From CAZJBS01 sp964544475 (lineage in GTDB: Bacteria > CLD3 > SB21): a DNA stretch of 64,000 nucleotides. The stretch spans positions 33,174 through 97,173 of the forward strand of contig CAZJBS010000011.1 in NCBI GenBank assembly GCA_964544475.1, given 5' to 3'. Of this stretch, positions 26,436 through 34,502 are shown piece after piece (position 1 is the first letter of the stretch; each line of letters opens with the position of its first letter). The notes beneath the pieces were generated by a model. The model was given only the letters and a program-made list of their open reading frames with translations. It ran no database searches and had not been told where the DNA came from. The position numbers and the translations under genes are program-made.

Positions 26436-27449
26436 ATGACAGGCGTCATATTGTATAACAGCCATGCTCGTCCGCCACAATTACCGGCCAACCTGTTTTT
26501 GAAATTGTCTCACGGTTCTTTGATTTTCCGATTGGTTTTGATTGTGATCTTGCTATCGGTCGGATGCCGCCAGAGGAGCGACCAGGATACTCCGACGAGC
26601 GGGCATTTGGTTGTGTATTGTGACGAATCCATATCGCCACCTTTTGAAGATGCCGGGCGGGCATTCGAAGCCGCCTACCGCAAATCGAAGATACGGTTCA
26701 TCTTGTCGCCGGCCGGCACGACTATGGCCCGCCTGCTCAATGGCGAGGCCCGGTTTGCCATCACGGCCGGGGAAATGGATTCCAATCAGACCGTCTTCGC
26801 GATGCAACAAGTGGTTGATGTGATCCCGCAAAAGGTAGCGCTTGATGGTCTGGCCATTTTGGTGCACCGGTCAAACCCTCTTACAGAACTGGACATGGGG
26901 AGACTATCTGAGGTGCTATCCGGCCGCGTGACGGCATGGAGATCTTTGAGCGATTCAATACATTTCCCGCGGGGGGTCGACAATATTGAATTGGTGTGCG
27001 ATGGGCCGCAATCATCCAACCGGCGATTTCTGGAGTCCCATGTGCTCGGAGGCCTACCGATATCCGGCACGGCCAGCGTGCTTTCAGGCGATTCGACGGA
27101 GAGCGTGGCCGCGCATATCATGGAGTATGTTGCAACACACCCTTCGTCCATGGGATATGTCAGTACGGCTTGGCTTGGAGAACAGGCGGAATATGTCCTA
27201 CGCGCTGATCGGATCAAAATACTCAGGCTCTCGGGCGTTGATTTCCACCGTGCGGTTGATCCCATTCCAGGATATGTCTATCGTGGCGATTATCCGTTGC
27301 GGCGAATGCTATACGTTATCAATGGCTCAAGAACGCAGGGTCTCGGGGCGGGCTTTATGGCCTTTCTTACAGGGAATGAGGGCCAGAGGATACTCCTGAA
27401 TTCGAACCTCGTTCCGGCGATCAATCCCGTCAAATTGGTTCACGAATAG
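26436..27449 (+). CDS. PstS-like substrate-binding lipoprotein
   Basis: 337 residues. A long basic lead, then a lipoprotein signal ending LLSVGC (Cys ~ residue 44). The mature part is a periplasmic binding-protein fold of the PstS type: LVVYCDESISPPFEDA, SPAGTTMARLLNGEARFAI, a YVSTAWLG stretch, and a C-terminal GYVYRGDYPLRRMLYVIN segment. PstS proteins bind phosphate, but no PstC/A/B permease genes are nearby; instead a TPR protein and ExbB/ExbD/ExbD/TonB follow. In this context it may present a ligand at the envelope to a TonB-dependent system. Whether the ligand is phosphate is not decided. Confidence 0.82.
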   Translation: MTGVILYNSHARPPQLPANLFLKLSHGSLIFRLVLIVILLSVGCRQRSDQDTPTSGHLVVYCDESISPPFEDAGRAFEAAYRKSKIRFILSPAGTTMARLLNGEARFAITAGEMDSNQTVFAMQQVVDVIPQKVALDGLAILVHRSNPLTELDMGRLSEVLSGRVTAWRSLSDSIHFPRGVDNIELVCDGPQSSNRRFLESHVLGGLPISGTASVLSGDSTESVAAHIMEYVATHPSSMGYVSTAWLGEQAEYVLRADRIKILRLSGVDFHRAVDPIPGYVYRGDYPLRRMLYVINGSRTQGLGAGFMAFLTGNEGQRILLNSNLVPAINPVKLVHE

Positions 27450-27469
27450 AACCTGAGAGGAGCGGCTGG

Positions 27470-29167
27470 GTGCGACCAATGGAATTTGTCATACAAATGC
27501 TGATCACCGTGATAATCGGTTCAATGTTAGTTCGTTCCGTCTCCGGTCAGCAAGCCGAAATATCAAAGGCCAGGGACCGGATGGCCATCAATGATGTTCC
27601 GCAGGCCGTGGTCATTCTCGAGGATGCGGCCAGGCGTTATCCAAAATCTCACGAAGTGCATTACTGGCTTGGAATCGCCTTGAAAAAGGCCGGCAAAACG
27701 GATGATGCCATCGACGCATCGATCAAGTCAATCCGGCTCAAGCCTAAGTACCTTCCGGCTCGTGCCCTTCTGGTCGACTTGTATGTCAGCAAAGAGAGAT
27801 TTGCCGAGGCTTTGGAAGAAAGCAATTTTCTGATTCAACAGAAAACAAAAGATGTTTCCGTTGTCCTGAAACACGCCGAAGTACTGATCGGACTCAGGCA
27901 ATACGAAAAAGCCAGCATTGAACTGGCCGTATTGATGGAAAAGTACCCCCAGAACATACAGGTCATTGGATTGCTGGGAGACGTTTATGCCAGGCAGAAC
28001 ATTCGCGCGCTTGCCATCCCGCTTTATGAGGATGCTCTGAAGATCAATCCCTCTTCGATCGAGATCAAGCTGAAGCTGGCCAAGCTGTATTTCAAAGAAC
28101 AATCCTACGACGACGCGCTCAAGGAATACGTGGACGTTCTGAGGCTGGATTCCAATAATGCGGAGGCCAATTTGAACGTCGGTTTCATTTATTACAATGC
28201 CGGCAAAACCAATGTGCAACAGTACGGTTATGCCATTTACTACTTGCTGAAGTACGTCGTTCTGAAGCCGTCCGACTACCAGGGGTTTCTCTATTTGGGC
28301 TATTGTTATCATGCTTTGCGGCGGTACAGGGATGCCATGCCGGTCCTGGAACAGGCGGTGGCCTTGGATTCTGCCGCTCATACTCCGGCCGTTCTGGAAA
28401 AACTTGGCGAGTGTTACATGGCCATGGGCCGGTATGTTAAAGTCATTTCAACGTATGAGGGGCTTCTTTCCAAAGGACAGGTCGTCGATGGCAGGTCATT
28501 TCTGAGGCTGGCGTCGGCTTATCGGCTGGAAAAAGACACGGCTAATGCCGTGAAGTACTTTGCCAGAGCGGCTGAAACAGACACTACTTTGTCCTTCGCG
28601 CTGCATGATGCCGGCATGATCTACTACTCAGCCAAACGTTATTCGGATGCCATCACCTGGTTTGAAAGGAGAATCGCCACAAGCCCTCCAGATTCCAACG
28701 TCGCGATAACGTGGCTCAATCTTGGGCTGTGCCATTATTACGCCGCAACCTCGCGTCAGGATACGACTCTGGCGCTGGCCTGCGTCCGCAAGGCCATCGT
28801 GTTGAAACCTTTTTCCTCCAATTATCATACGGTGCTGGCCCAAATCGCCGAGCGGGCGGACTCGGTTTCCATGGCGGAAGCCGCCTTCCGTGCGGCGATA
28901 TCTCTGGACAGTACCAATGCACAGGCGTATGTTGGCCTGGGCGGCCTTGCGTTGAAATCCGGAAAGTATGATGAGGCCATTTTCAATCTAAATCACGCCC
29001 TTGCGAAAGACGACCAAAATAAGTATGCCCACTATGCCATCGCCAGGGCGTACGCGCGCAGGAAGAAGAATGGGGAAGCGGTCATGCACTACAAGAAATA
29101 CCTGGAATTGGATCCCGACGGGCCCTATTCCAAAGATGCACGAAAAGAACTGGTTCGCTTGCAGTGA
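27470..29167 (+). CDS. exported TPR-repeat protein in the TonB cluster
   Basis: 565 residues from GTG at 27470, which has GAGGAG ~9 bases upstream. After a signal peptide (LITVIIGSMLVRSVSGQQ), nearly the whole protein is TPR helices, about a dozen or more units (for example VHYWLGIALKKAGKTDDAID and AYVGLGGLALKSGKYDEAI). Such arrays are protein-interaction scaffolds. It lies 20 bases after the PstS-like gene and ~100 bases before exbB. TPR proteins commonly accompany ExbB/ExbD/TonB clusters of this layout in FCB-type bacteria, probably as a periplasmic partner of the TonB complex. Confidence 0.87.
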   Translation: MRPMEFVIQMLITVIIGSMLVRSVSGQQAEISKARDRMAINDVPQAVVILEDAARRYPKSHEVHYWLGIALKKAGKTDDAIDASIKSIRLKPKYLPARALLVDLYVSKERFAEALEESNFLIQQKTKDVSVVLKHAEVLIGLRQYEKASIELAVLMEKYPQNIQVIGLLGDVYARQNIRALAIPLYEDALKINPSSIEIKLKLAKLYFKEQSYDDALKEYVDVLRLDSNNAEANLNVGFIYYNAGKTNVQQYGYAIYYLLKYVVLKPSDYQGFLYLGYCYHALRRYRDAMPVLEQAVALDSAAHTPAVLEKLGECYMAMGRYVKVISTYEGLLSKGQVVDGRSFLRLASAYRLEKDTANAVKYFARAAETDTTLSFALHDAGMIYYSAKRYSDAITWFERRIATSPPDSNVAITWLNLGLCHYYAATSRQDTTLALACVRKAIVLKPFSSNYHTVLAQIAERADSVSMAEAAFRAAISLDSTNAQAYVGLGGLALKSGKYDEAIFNLNHALAKDDQNKYAHYAIARAYARRKKNGEAVMHYKKYLELDPDGPYSKDARKELVRLQ

Positions 29168-29272
29168 CAGGATGTTTTTGACGATCCGTCGGATGAATCC
29201 AAAGTATGTCCGTACTGGTATTGAATTTTTCTTTCACAGAATGATCATCGCAATCAATTGGAGATTCCCAGC

Positions 29273-30028
29273 ATGAAGCAGTCCGTTTTCATTTCTGTTC
29301 TTATACTGACGGCCTTCACCGTCTCGTGGCTTGTCTTTGAGTTTGTCTTCGGCGCCGAAAATGATCGATATGGATTGGAATACGTTTACAAGGGAGGACC
29401 CTTGGTGATTGTCTTGATGACACTTTCGATCATGGTGATCACCTTCATTTTTGAGCGTATTTTCAGTCTGCGACAGGCCAATGGCCGCGAACCTCTGCCT
29501 CAGTTCTTGAAGAAAGTGCAGAAAGGACTGTTGGAGGGAAACGCCCAATCGGCAATGGATGTATGCCATCAGCAGAAAGGATCGTGTGCCAACATCCTTT
29601 ACATGGGTTTGGAGGCGTATGAAAGGGCGGGACGCCTGAACATGTCCCTGGACAAGCGCGTGTCAGAAATGAAACGCGCGATGGAAGAGGCCACGTCCCT
29701 GGAAATTCCACTGCTCGAAAGAAATCTTATCGCCCTGTCGACCATCGCGTCGATTTCCACCATGGTCGGCTTGCTGGGAACCACCATCGGCATGATCCGC
29801 GCATTCAAGGCCCTTGCGCATTCCGGGGCTCCGGATGCCGTCCAATTGTCAGTCGGTATTTCTGAGGCCCTGATTAATACGGCGGGCGGGCTTTTTGCCG
29901 CGATCGTGGCCATTGTGGCCTACAATTATTTTGTCAACAAGGTAGATACGTATACGTATTTGATTGACGAGGCGAGTTACAACGTTGCGGAGATTCTCAC
30001 GACTCGCGGTACCGAAAAATCCAGCTGA
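29273..30028 (+). CDS. exbB: ExbB/TolQ-type proton channel subunit
   Basis: 251 residues from ATG at 29273, with TTGGAG upstream. Three membrane spans: near the N-terminus (VFISVLILTAFTVSWLVFEF), ~50-70, and the conserved pair later, with the family core TIASISTMVGLLGTTIGMIRAF and a final span GGLFAAIVAIVAYNYF. MotA/TolQ/ExbB proteins form the pentameric channel that couples proton flow to TonB or TolA movement. It is followed 9 bases later by exbD, so stoichiometric expression is likely. Confidence 0.93.
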   Translation: MKQSVFISVLILTAFTVSWLVFEFVFGAENDRYGLEYVYKGGPLVIVLMTLSIMVITFIFERIFSLRQANGREPLPQFLKKVQKGLLEGNAQSAMDVCHQQKGSCANILYMGLEAYERAGRLNMSLDKRVSEMKRAMEEATSLEIPLLERNLIALSTIASISTMVGLLGTTIGMIRAFKALAHSGAPDAVQLSVGISEALINTAGGLFAAIVAIVAYNYFVNKVDTYTYLIDEASYNVAEILTTRGTEKSS

Positions 30029-30037
30029 GGTTTAATC

Positions 30038-30520
30038 ATGTCCCGTATCAAAAAGCACCGAGTTGGGGTCAAGTTGGATATGACACCCATGGTGGATGTG
30101 GCATTTCTGTTGCTGACCTTTTTCATGCTGACGACAACGTTCCGGCCGCCGGAAGAAGTCCACGTGACCGTGCCGGACTCCCATTCCCAACTTAAGCTGC
30201 CGACGGCCAATGTGATCACACTGTTAGTGACCAAAGAAAAGTCCATCTGGATGGACGTGGATGCCCAGGTCGTCCGGGCAAGGGTTTTTGGCGCCGACTA
30301 TGCGACGAAGGCCGGCAAGGAAGTCAACCTGGACGAGTTGCCTTCGCTTATCCAGCGCGCGCGCATCGAGAACATAGGCATTCGCGGTGCGGAGGGAGGC
30401 ATGCGGGTGGTTGTTAAGGCGGACAAAGATGCGAACTACGACGTGGTCAGCGATATCATTGACATTCTTCAAAAACAGAAGATAACGACCGTCAATTTTA
30501 TCACCAACCCGAAGAAATGA
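30038..30520 (+). CDS. exbD: ExbD/TolR family protein (first copy)
   Basis: 160 residues. One N-terminal span with the signature LDMTPMVDVAFLLLTFFML, in which the Asp (VDV) is the proton-translocating residue. The rest is a periplasmic domain ending in an INxxTNPKK tail. ExbD pairs sit inside the ExbB pentamer. A second exbD follows 60 bases later. Confidence 0.92.
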   Translation: MSRIKKHRVGVKLDMTPMVDVAFLLLTFFMLTTTFRPPEEVHVTVPDSHSQLKLPTANVITLLVTKEKSIWMDVDAQVVRARVFGADYATKAGKEVNLDELPSLIQRARIENIGIRGAEGGMRVVVKADKDANYDVVSDIIDILQKQKITTVNFITNPKK

Positions 30521-30579
30521 TTTGATTGGCGTGTGGGACCGTGGTTGTCGCACACACGCACGCACATTGGAGCTGAATT

Positions 30580-31155
30580 ATGGCAGACATCATGCAACCG
30601 CGTTCACATGGAAAAGGGAGACGAAGAACCAAGAAACGCGTCGGTATTCGGCTGGATATGACACCCATGGTGGACGTGGCTTTTCTCCTTCTGACGTTTT
30701 TCATGCTGACCACGGCTTTTCGTCTTCCCCAGACCATGGAAATAAGCATCCCGGAAGACGACGCCGAAAAGAACCAGGTGAAAATCGCGGAATCGAACAT
30801 TCTGCAATTGAGAGTCGACGCCCAAAACGGCATATTCTGGAATATCGGGTTTTCATCTCCGCAAAGGGTCGACCTCGTGGATCTGAGGACGGTCATTGTT
30901 GATCGGAGTGAAGTGAATATCACCAATGGAAAAGGCGAAACCGTCAAGGACAAATTCAAGTTGATCGTTCTGATCAAGATAGACCGCCGAAGCAAGTATG
31001 AAAACATGATCCATATTGTCGATGAATTGGATCTGGCCGTGGTTGAGTTGAATCGCCGTCATGGGCTTACCGAAAAAGGATCAACCCTGTCGCCAAGGTT
31101 TGCCTTTGCGCCCATGACCGACAAGGATGTCGAAGAATTGCGCAATGTTCGATGA
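30580..31155 (+). CDS. exbD: ExbD/TolR family protein (second copy)
   Basis: 191 residues, again with LDMTPMVDVAFLLLTFFML near residue 25, almost identical to the first copy in the span but different in the periplasmic domain, which is longer and ends with a ~25-residue tail (FAPMTDKDVEELRNV). Paired, diverged ExbDs suggest an asymmetric ExbD dimer. It overlaps the tonB start by 4 bases (ATGA). Confidence 0.92.
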   Translation: MADIMQPRSHGKGRRRTKKRVGIRLDMTPMVDVAFLLLTFFMLTTAFRLPQTMEISIPEDDAEKNQVKIAESNILQLRVDAQNGIFWNIGFSSPQRVDLVDLRTVIVDRSEVNITNGKGETVKDKFKLIVLIKIDRRSKYENMIHIVDELDLAVVELNRRHGLTEKGSTLSPRFAFAPMTDKDVEELRNVR

Positions 31156-31904
31156 GCACAATGGAAGTTATTGAGGGCTTTGAGCGCGAGAATTACGGCG
31201 CCTATGTTCTCAAGAAGCGTTATGCGAAACACATGGCTGCCGCGCTGGGGATAGGAGTCCTGCTGCATTTGTTGTGTATTGCGGCCTATCTTTTTTCCAC
31301 CGGTTTGCGTAGTGACAGCAAAGTGGCGACCGTTCGATTCATGGATATCAATGAGTTGTTCAATGCACCGCCGCTTCAGGAGAATGAGGCGCCTCCAATG
31401 GTCAAGATAGAAATTCCCGATGCCATCCGGCCGGTGGCAGGTATGCCGATCATGGTCAAGGACGAAGAAGCCCTGACCGATTTGACTATTCAGACCCAGG
31501 AAGAAATCAGGGCGGACATTGCGCCACCCGTGGCCTACGGAAGCGGTGAGGGTGGAGAAATCAAAGTGGAGATCTCCGGAAAAATAGAGAGCCTTCCGAA
31601 TGATGATCCCGCCATGGATGAAGTCGTCGATGTTGAACAACAGCCGGTCATCGTTGCCAACGTCGCACCCGAGTACCCTGAATTGGCGCGCCAGGCCGGG
31701 ATCGAAGGACGGGTGATCCTGAAGGCCCTGATCGACGAGAAAGGAAACGTGACGAAGGTATCCGTATTGCAAGGCGACGATATTTTCAAAGAATCCGCCG
31801 TGGCGGCCGTGTACAAAATGAAGTTCAAGCCGGCCATCAACGGCAGTAAGCCCATCAAGGTCTGGATAACCATCCCATTTAGTTTTCAGTTGGAATCACA
31901 TTAG
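31152..31904 (+). CDS. tonB: TonB energy transducer
   Basis: 250 residues. A short cytoplasmic head (ENYGAYVLKKRYAKHM), one membrane span (ALGIGVLLHLLCIAAYLF), an acidic/proline-containing periplasmic linker, and the C-terminal TonB domain (PEYPELARQAGIEGRVILKA then DEKGNVTKVSVLQGD). It transmits energy from ExbB/ExbD to outer-membrane receptors. The ENYGAYxLRxxY start is typical of Bacteroidetes-type TonB. No TonB-dependent receptor is in the window. Confidence 0.93.
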   Translation: MSTMEVIEGFERENYGAYVLKKRYAKHMAAALGIGVLLHLLCIAAYLFSTGLRSDSKVATVRFMDINELFNAPPLQENEAPPMVKIEIPDAIRPVAGMPIMVKDEEALTDLTIQTQEEIRADIAPPVAYGSGEGGEIKVEISGKIESLPNDDPAMDEVVDVEQQPVIVANVAPEYPELARQAGIEGRVILKALIDEKGNVTKVSVLQGDDIFKESAVAAVYKMKFKPAINGSKPIKVWITIPFSFQLESH

Positions 31905-31905
31905 A

Positions 31906-31921
31906 CGGGCCTGGAGGCCCG
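31906..31921. terminator. weak GC hairpin between convergent tonB and CoA-transferase genes
   Basis: CGGGCC (31906-31911) pairs with GGCCCG (31916-31921) around TGGA. No T-tract on either strand, so terminator function is uncertain. Confidence 0.3.
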
Positions 31922-31932
31922 GCAAGGTGACC

Positions 31933-33228
31933 TCACAAGTAGTGCCTTTGCCGGGCATCGTGGATCAACTGGTCTCGGAATTTGGGATGAGCGATTTCGA
32001 TTAGGGCTTTAGCGCGCTCCCGGATGCTCTTGCCGTGCAGGTAGGCCACACCAAACTCGGTGACGACGAAATGCACATCCGCACGGGAGGTGACGACGCC
32101 GGCGCCCTCATCCAGATGCAACACAATCCGCGATATCTCTCCGCTCTTGGCTGTGGATGGCAGCGCAATGATAGGCTTGCCTTTTTTCGAACGTGCGGCG
32201 CCCCTGATGAAGTCCACCTGTCCACCAAATCCGCTAAAAATCTGGTATCCAATGGAATCGGAACACACCTGACCCGTCAGATCCACCTGGATTGCCGAAT
32301 TTATGGCCACCATGTTATCGTGTTGCGCGATCACAAAGGGATCGTTGACGTAATGTGAGGGATGGAATTCAAATAGGGGATTGTTGTTGATATAGTCGTA
32401 CAGCGGTTTGCTCCCAAGAACAAAGCTTGCCACACTTTTGCCGGCGTGCAGGGTCTTCTTTTCGTTGTTGATGATCCCCTGATCGATGAGTTCGAGCACA
32501 CCGTCCGAGAACATCTCCGTATGAATACCAAGATCCTTCTTGTCCTTGAGATAGAACAACACGGCGTCGGGAATGCCTCCAATGCCCATCTGCAGGGTGG
32601 CGCCGTCGTCAATCAGAGAGGCCGCGTGCTCACCGATTCTTCGGTTTTCTTCGTTCATACGCACGCGCGGCAATTCGAGCACAGGGGTGTCATGCTTGAC
32701 CACATAACTGATCTTGTTGATGTGAATGAAACAATCGCCAAGCGTGCGCGGCATGTGCTCATTGACCTGGGCGATGACCATTCGGGCGCTTTCGGCGGCC
32801 GGTTTCGTACATTCGACGCCGACGCCGAAACTGCAAAACCCGTGGGCATCCGGAGGTGAAACGTGCACCAACGCAACGTCCACCGGCAGGATTTTGTCCA
32901 GAAAGAGGTAGGGAATTTCGGAAAGAAAGATGGGCACGTAGTCGGCACGACCTTGATTGACGGCCTCCCGCACATTGCCGCCGGTGAAAATGGCACGATG
33001 CCGGAAGTGTTTTTCCATACCGGGTTTGGTGTAGTCTGCTTTGCCGAGAGTCAGCAGATGGACCATTTCGACGTCTTCCAGTTCGTTTGCGCGCCGGACC
33101 AGGGCGTCCGTCAGGACTTCGGGGAGCGCGCAACCGGGATGAACGTACACGCGCGAATGGGAAGTGACGTGTGAAACCGCTTCGTCGGCGGTCACGATTT
33201 TCTTCTTGTAGGTATCAAGCCAGCCCAT
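31933..33228 (-). CDS. acetyl-CoA hydrolase/4-hydroxybutyrate CoA-transferase family protein
   Basis: 431 residues, normal for the family. The catalytic glutamate is in GIHTEMFSDGVLELID (~ residue 240), preceded by MGIGGIPDAVL for CoA binding, and the C-terminal GVVTSRADVHFVVTEFG is also conserved. These enzymes move CoA between acetyl-CoA and a short carboxylate, or hydrolyse acetyl-CoA. Together with the thiolases and mutase subunit it fits short-chain acid or branched-acid metabolism. Its start is 14 bases after the alanine dehydrogenase stop, so the two are likely co-transcribed. Confidence 0.9.
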   Translation of the reverse strand: MGWLDTYKKKIVTADEAVSHVTSHSRVYVHPGCALPEVLTDALVRRANELEDVEMVHLLTLGKADYTKPGMEKHFRHRAIFTGGNVREAVNQGRADYVPIFLSEIPYLFLDKILPVDVALVHVSPPDAHGFCSFGVGVECTKPAAESARMVIAQVNEHMPRTLGDCFIHINKISYVVKHDTPVLELPRVRMNEENRRIGEHAASLIDDGATLQMGIGGIPDAVLFYLKDKKDLGIHTEMFSDGVLELIDQGIINNEKKTLHAGKSVASFVLGSKPLYDYINNNPLFEFHPSHYVNDPFVIAQHDNMVAINSAIQVDLTGQVCSDSIGYQIFSGFGGQVDFIRGAARSKKGKPIIALPSTAKSGEISRIVLHLDEGAGVVTSRADVHFVVTEFGVAYLHGKSIRERAKALIEIAHPKFRDQLIHDARQRHYL

Positions 33229-33242
33229 GGATCGTACTCCGG

Positions 33243-34361
33243 TTATCCCAGCAGATTTTCAATCGAATGAAGGGGAAGGTGACACATCTCGGACAAGCCG
33301 GCGTTGGTCGTCTTTCCCTGGTAAATGTAAGCGCCCTGCTTCAGAGCATGGCTATGACGCATGGCCTCCTCGCAACCAAAGGTCACGATGTCGGCAAGGT
33401 ACGGCGCGATGACATTGTTGAGTGCGATGGATGAAACGCGGGCCACTCCGGACGTCGTATTGGGGACGCAATAGTGGACGACCCCTTTGTGGACGTACGT
33501 GGCGCTTTCAAACGTTGTCGGTCGACTCGTCTCAAAACAACCACCCTGGTCAATCGACAGATCAACAATGACGGATCCGGGTTTCATGGAGGCCACCACG
33601 GCCTCGGACACGAGTTTGGGTGTGCGCTCACCGTGGTCGGATACGGCGCCGATGGCGACATCGGCAAACGCCAGGGCTCGGGCGATGTTGTAGTCGTTGG
33701 AAAGCATTGTGCTGACCTGACTGCCCAGCCGTTGGTGAATGAGTTCCAGGCGCTGCATGTCCTGGTCAAGCACAATAACCTGAGCGCCCAGGCGGACCGC
33801 CGTTTCGGCGGCCGTGAATCCCACATTTCCGGCGCCTAGAATAACCACATTGGCAGGAGGAATGCCAGGTACGCCTCCAAGGATGATGCCCCGGCCCCCC
33901 ATATTGCTCTGCAAACACCGGGCCGCTATCAGAATGCACAATTGACCTGCGATATGACCGATTTGTTTGAGAACCGGCAATTCGCCGTTCTCGTTGGCCA
34001 TGAGTTCATAACCAATCAGCGTAACGCCCTTGTCGATGCTTTCGCGAATTACGGAATCGGGAGCCACGGCGAGGTGATGGAATGAAAAAACCGTCTGGCC
34101 TTCCGTCAGCATTTCGCATTCGGCTGAGCTGAGACGTGCAATTTTCATGATCACGTCCGACATTCCAAAGACTTCCTCTTTGGAATACACAATGCGCCCA
34201 CCCGCCTGCTCATACTTTTCATTGATGAAACTGCTGGCGGTTCCGGCGTTGGATTCGACAATGACCTCGGCTCCAAGCGCTTTCAGGTCGTGGGCGGCCG
34301 ATGGGATCAGGGCAACGCGCCGGTCGGCGTTTTTTTGCTCATTGACAATGCCGATTTTCAT
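33243..34361 (-). CDS. ald: alanine dehydrogenase-like protein (AlaDH/PNT family), divergent
   Basis: 372 residues from ATG at 34361, which has GGGAG upstream. The start MKIGIVNEQKNADRRVALIP and the NAD-binding GAGNVGFTAAETAVRLGA place it in the AlaDH/PNT family, and HHLAVAPD carries the catalytic histidine. Two usually conserved stretches differ: VKEPQ after the substrate lysine reads MKIARLSS, and the NMPGAVPRTST loop reads NTTSGVARVSS. The likely reaction is NAD-dependent interconversion of alanine and pyruvate plus ammonia, but substrate may differ because of those changes. Downstream is the CoA-transferase. Confidence 0.8.
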   Translation of the reverse strand: MKIGIVNEQKNADRRVALIPSAAHDLKALGAEVIVESNAGTASSFINEKYEQAGGRIVYSKEEVFGMSDVIMKIARLSSAECEMLTEGQTVFSFHHLAVAPDSVIRESIDKGVTLIGYELMANENGELPVLKQIGHIAGQLCILIAARCLQSNMGGRGIILGGVPGIPPANVVILGAGNVGFTAAETAVRLGAQVIVLDQDMQRLELIHQRLGSQVSTMLSNDYNIARALAFADVAIGAVSDHGERTPKLVSEAVVASMKPGSVIVDLSIDQGGCFETSRPTTFESATYVHKGVVHYCVPNTTSGVARVSSIALNNVIAPYLADIVTFGCEEAMRHSHALKQGAYIYQGKTTNAGLSEMCHLPLHSIENLLG

Positions 34362-34502
34362 GATCGTACTCCCAAAGTGGAGAATTTCTATCCTACGCTT
34401 GCCGTAAGATAGAAAGCCGAAGCCGTCCAAACAATGACGCACGTCATGTTGAGCCACGCGGGGGATGGGCACCCTATCCAGGCGCTATCCCATGAGGCAG
34501 AG

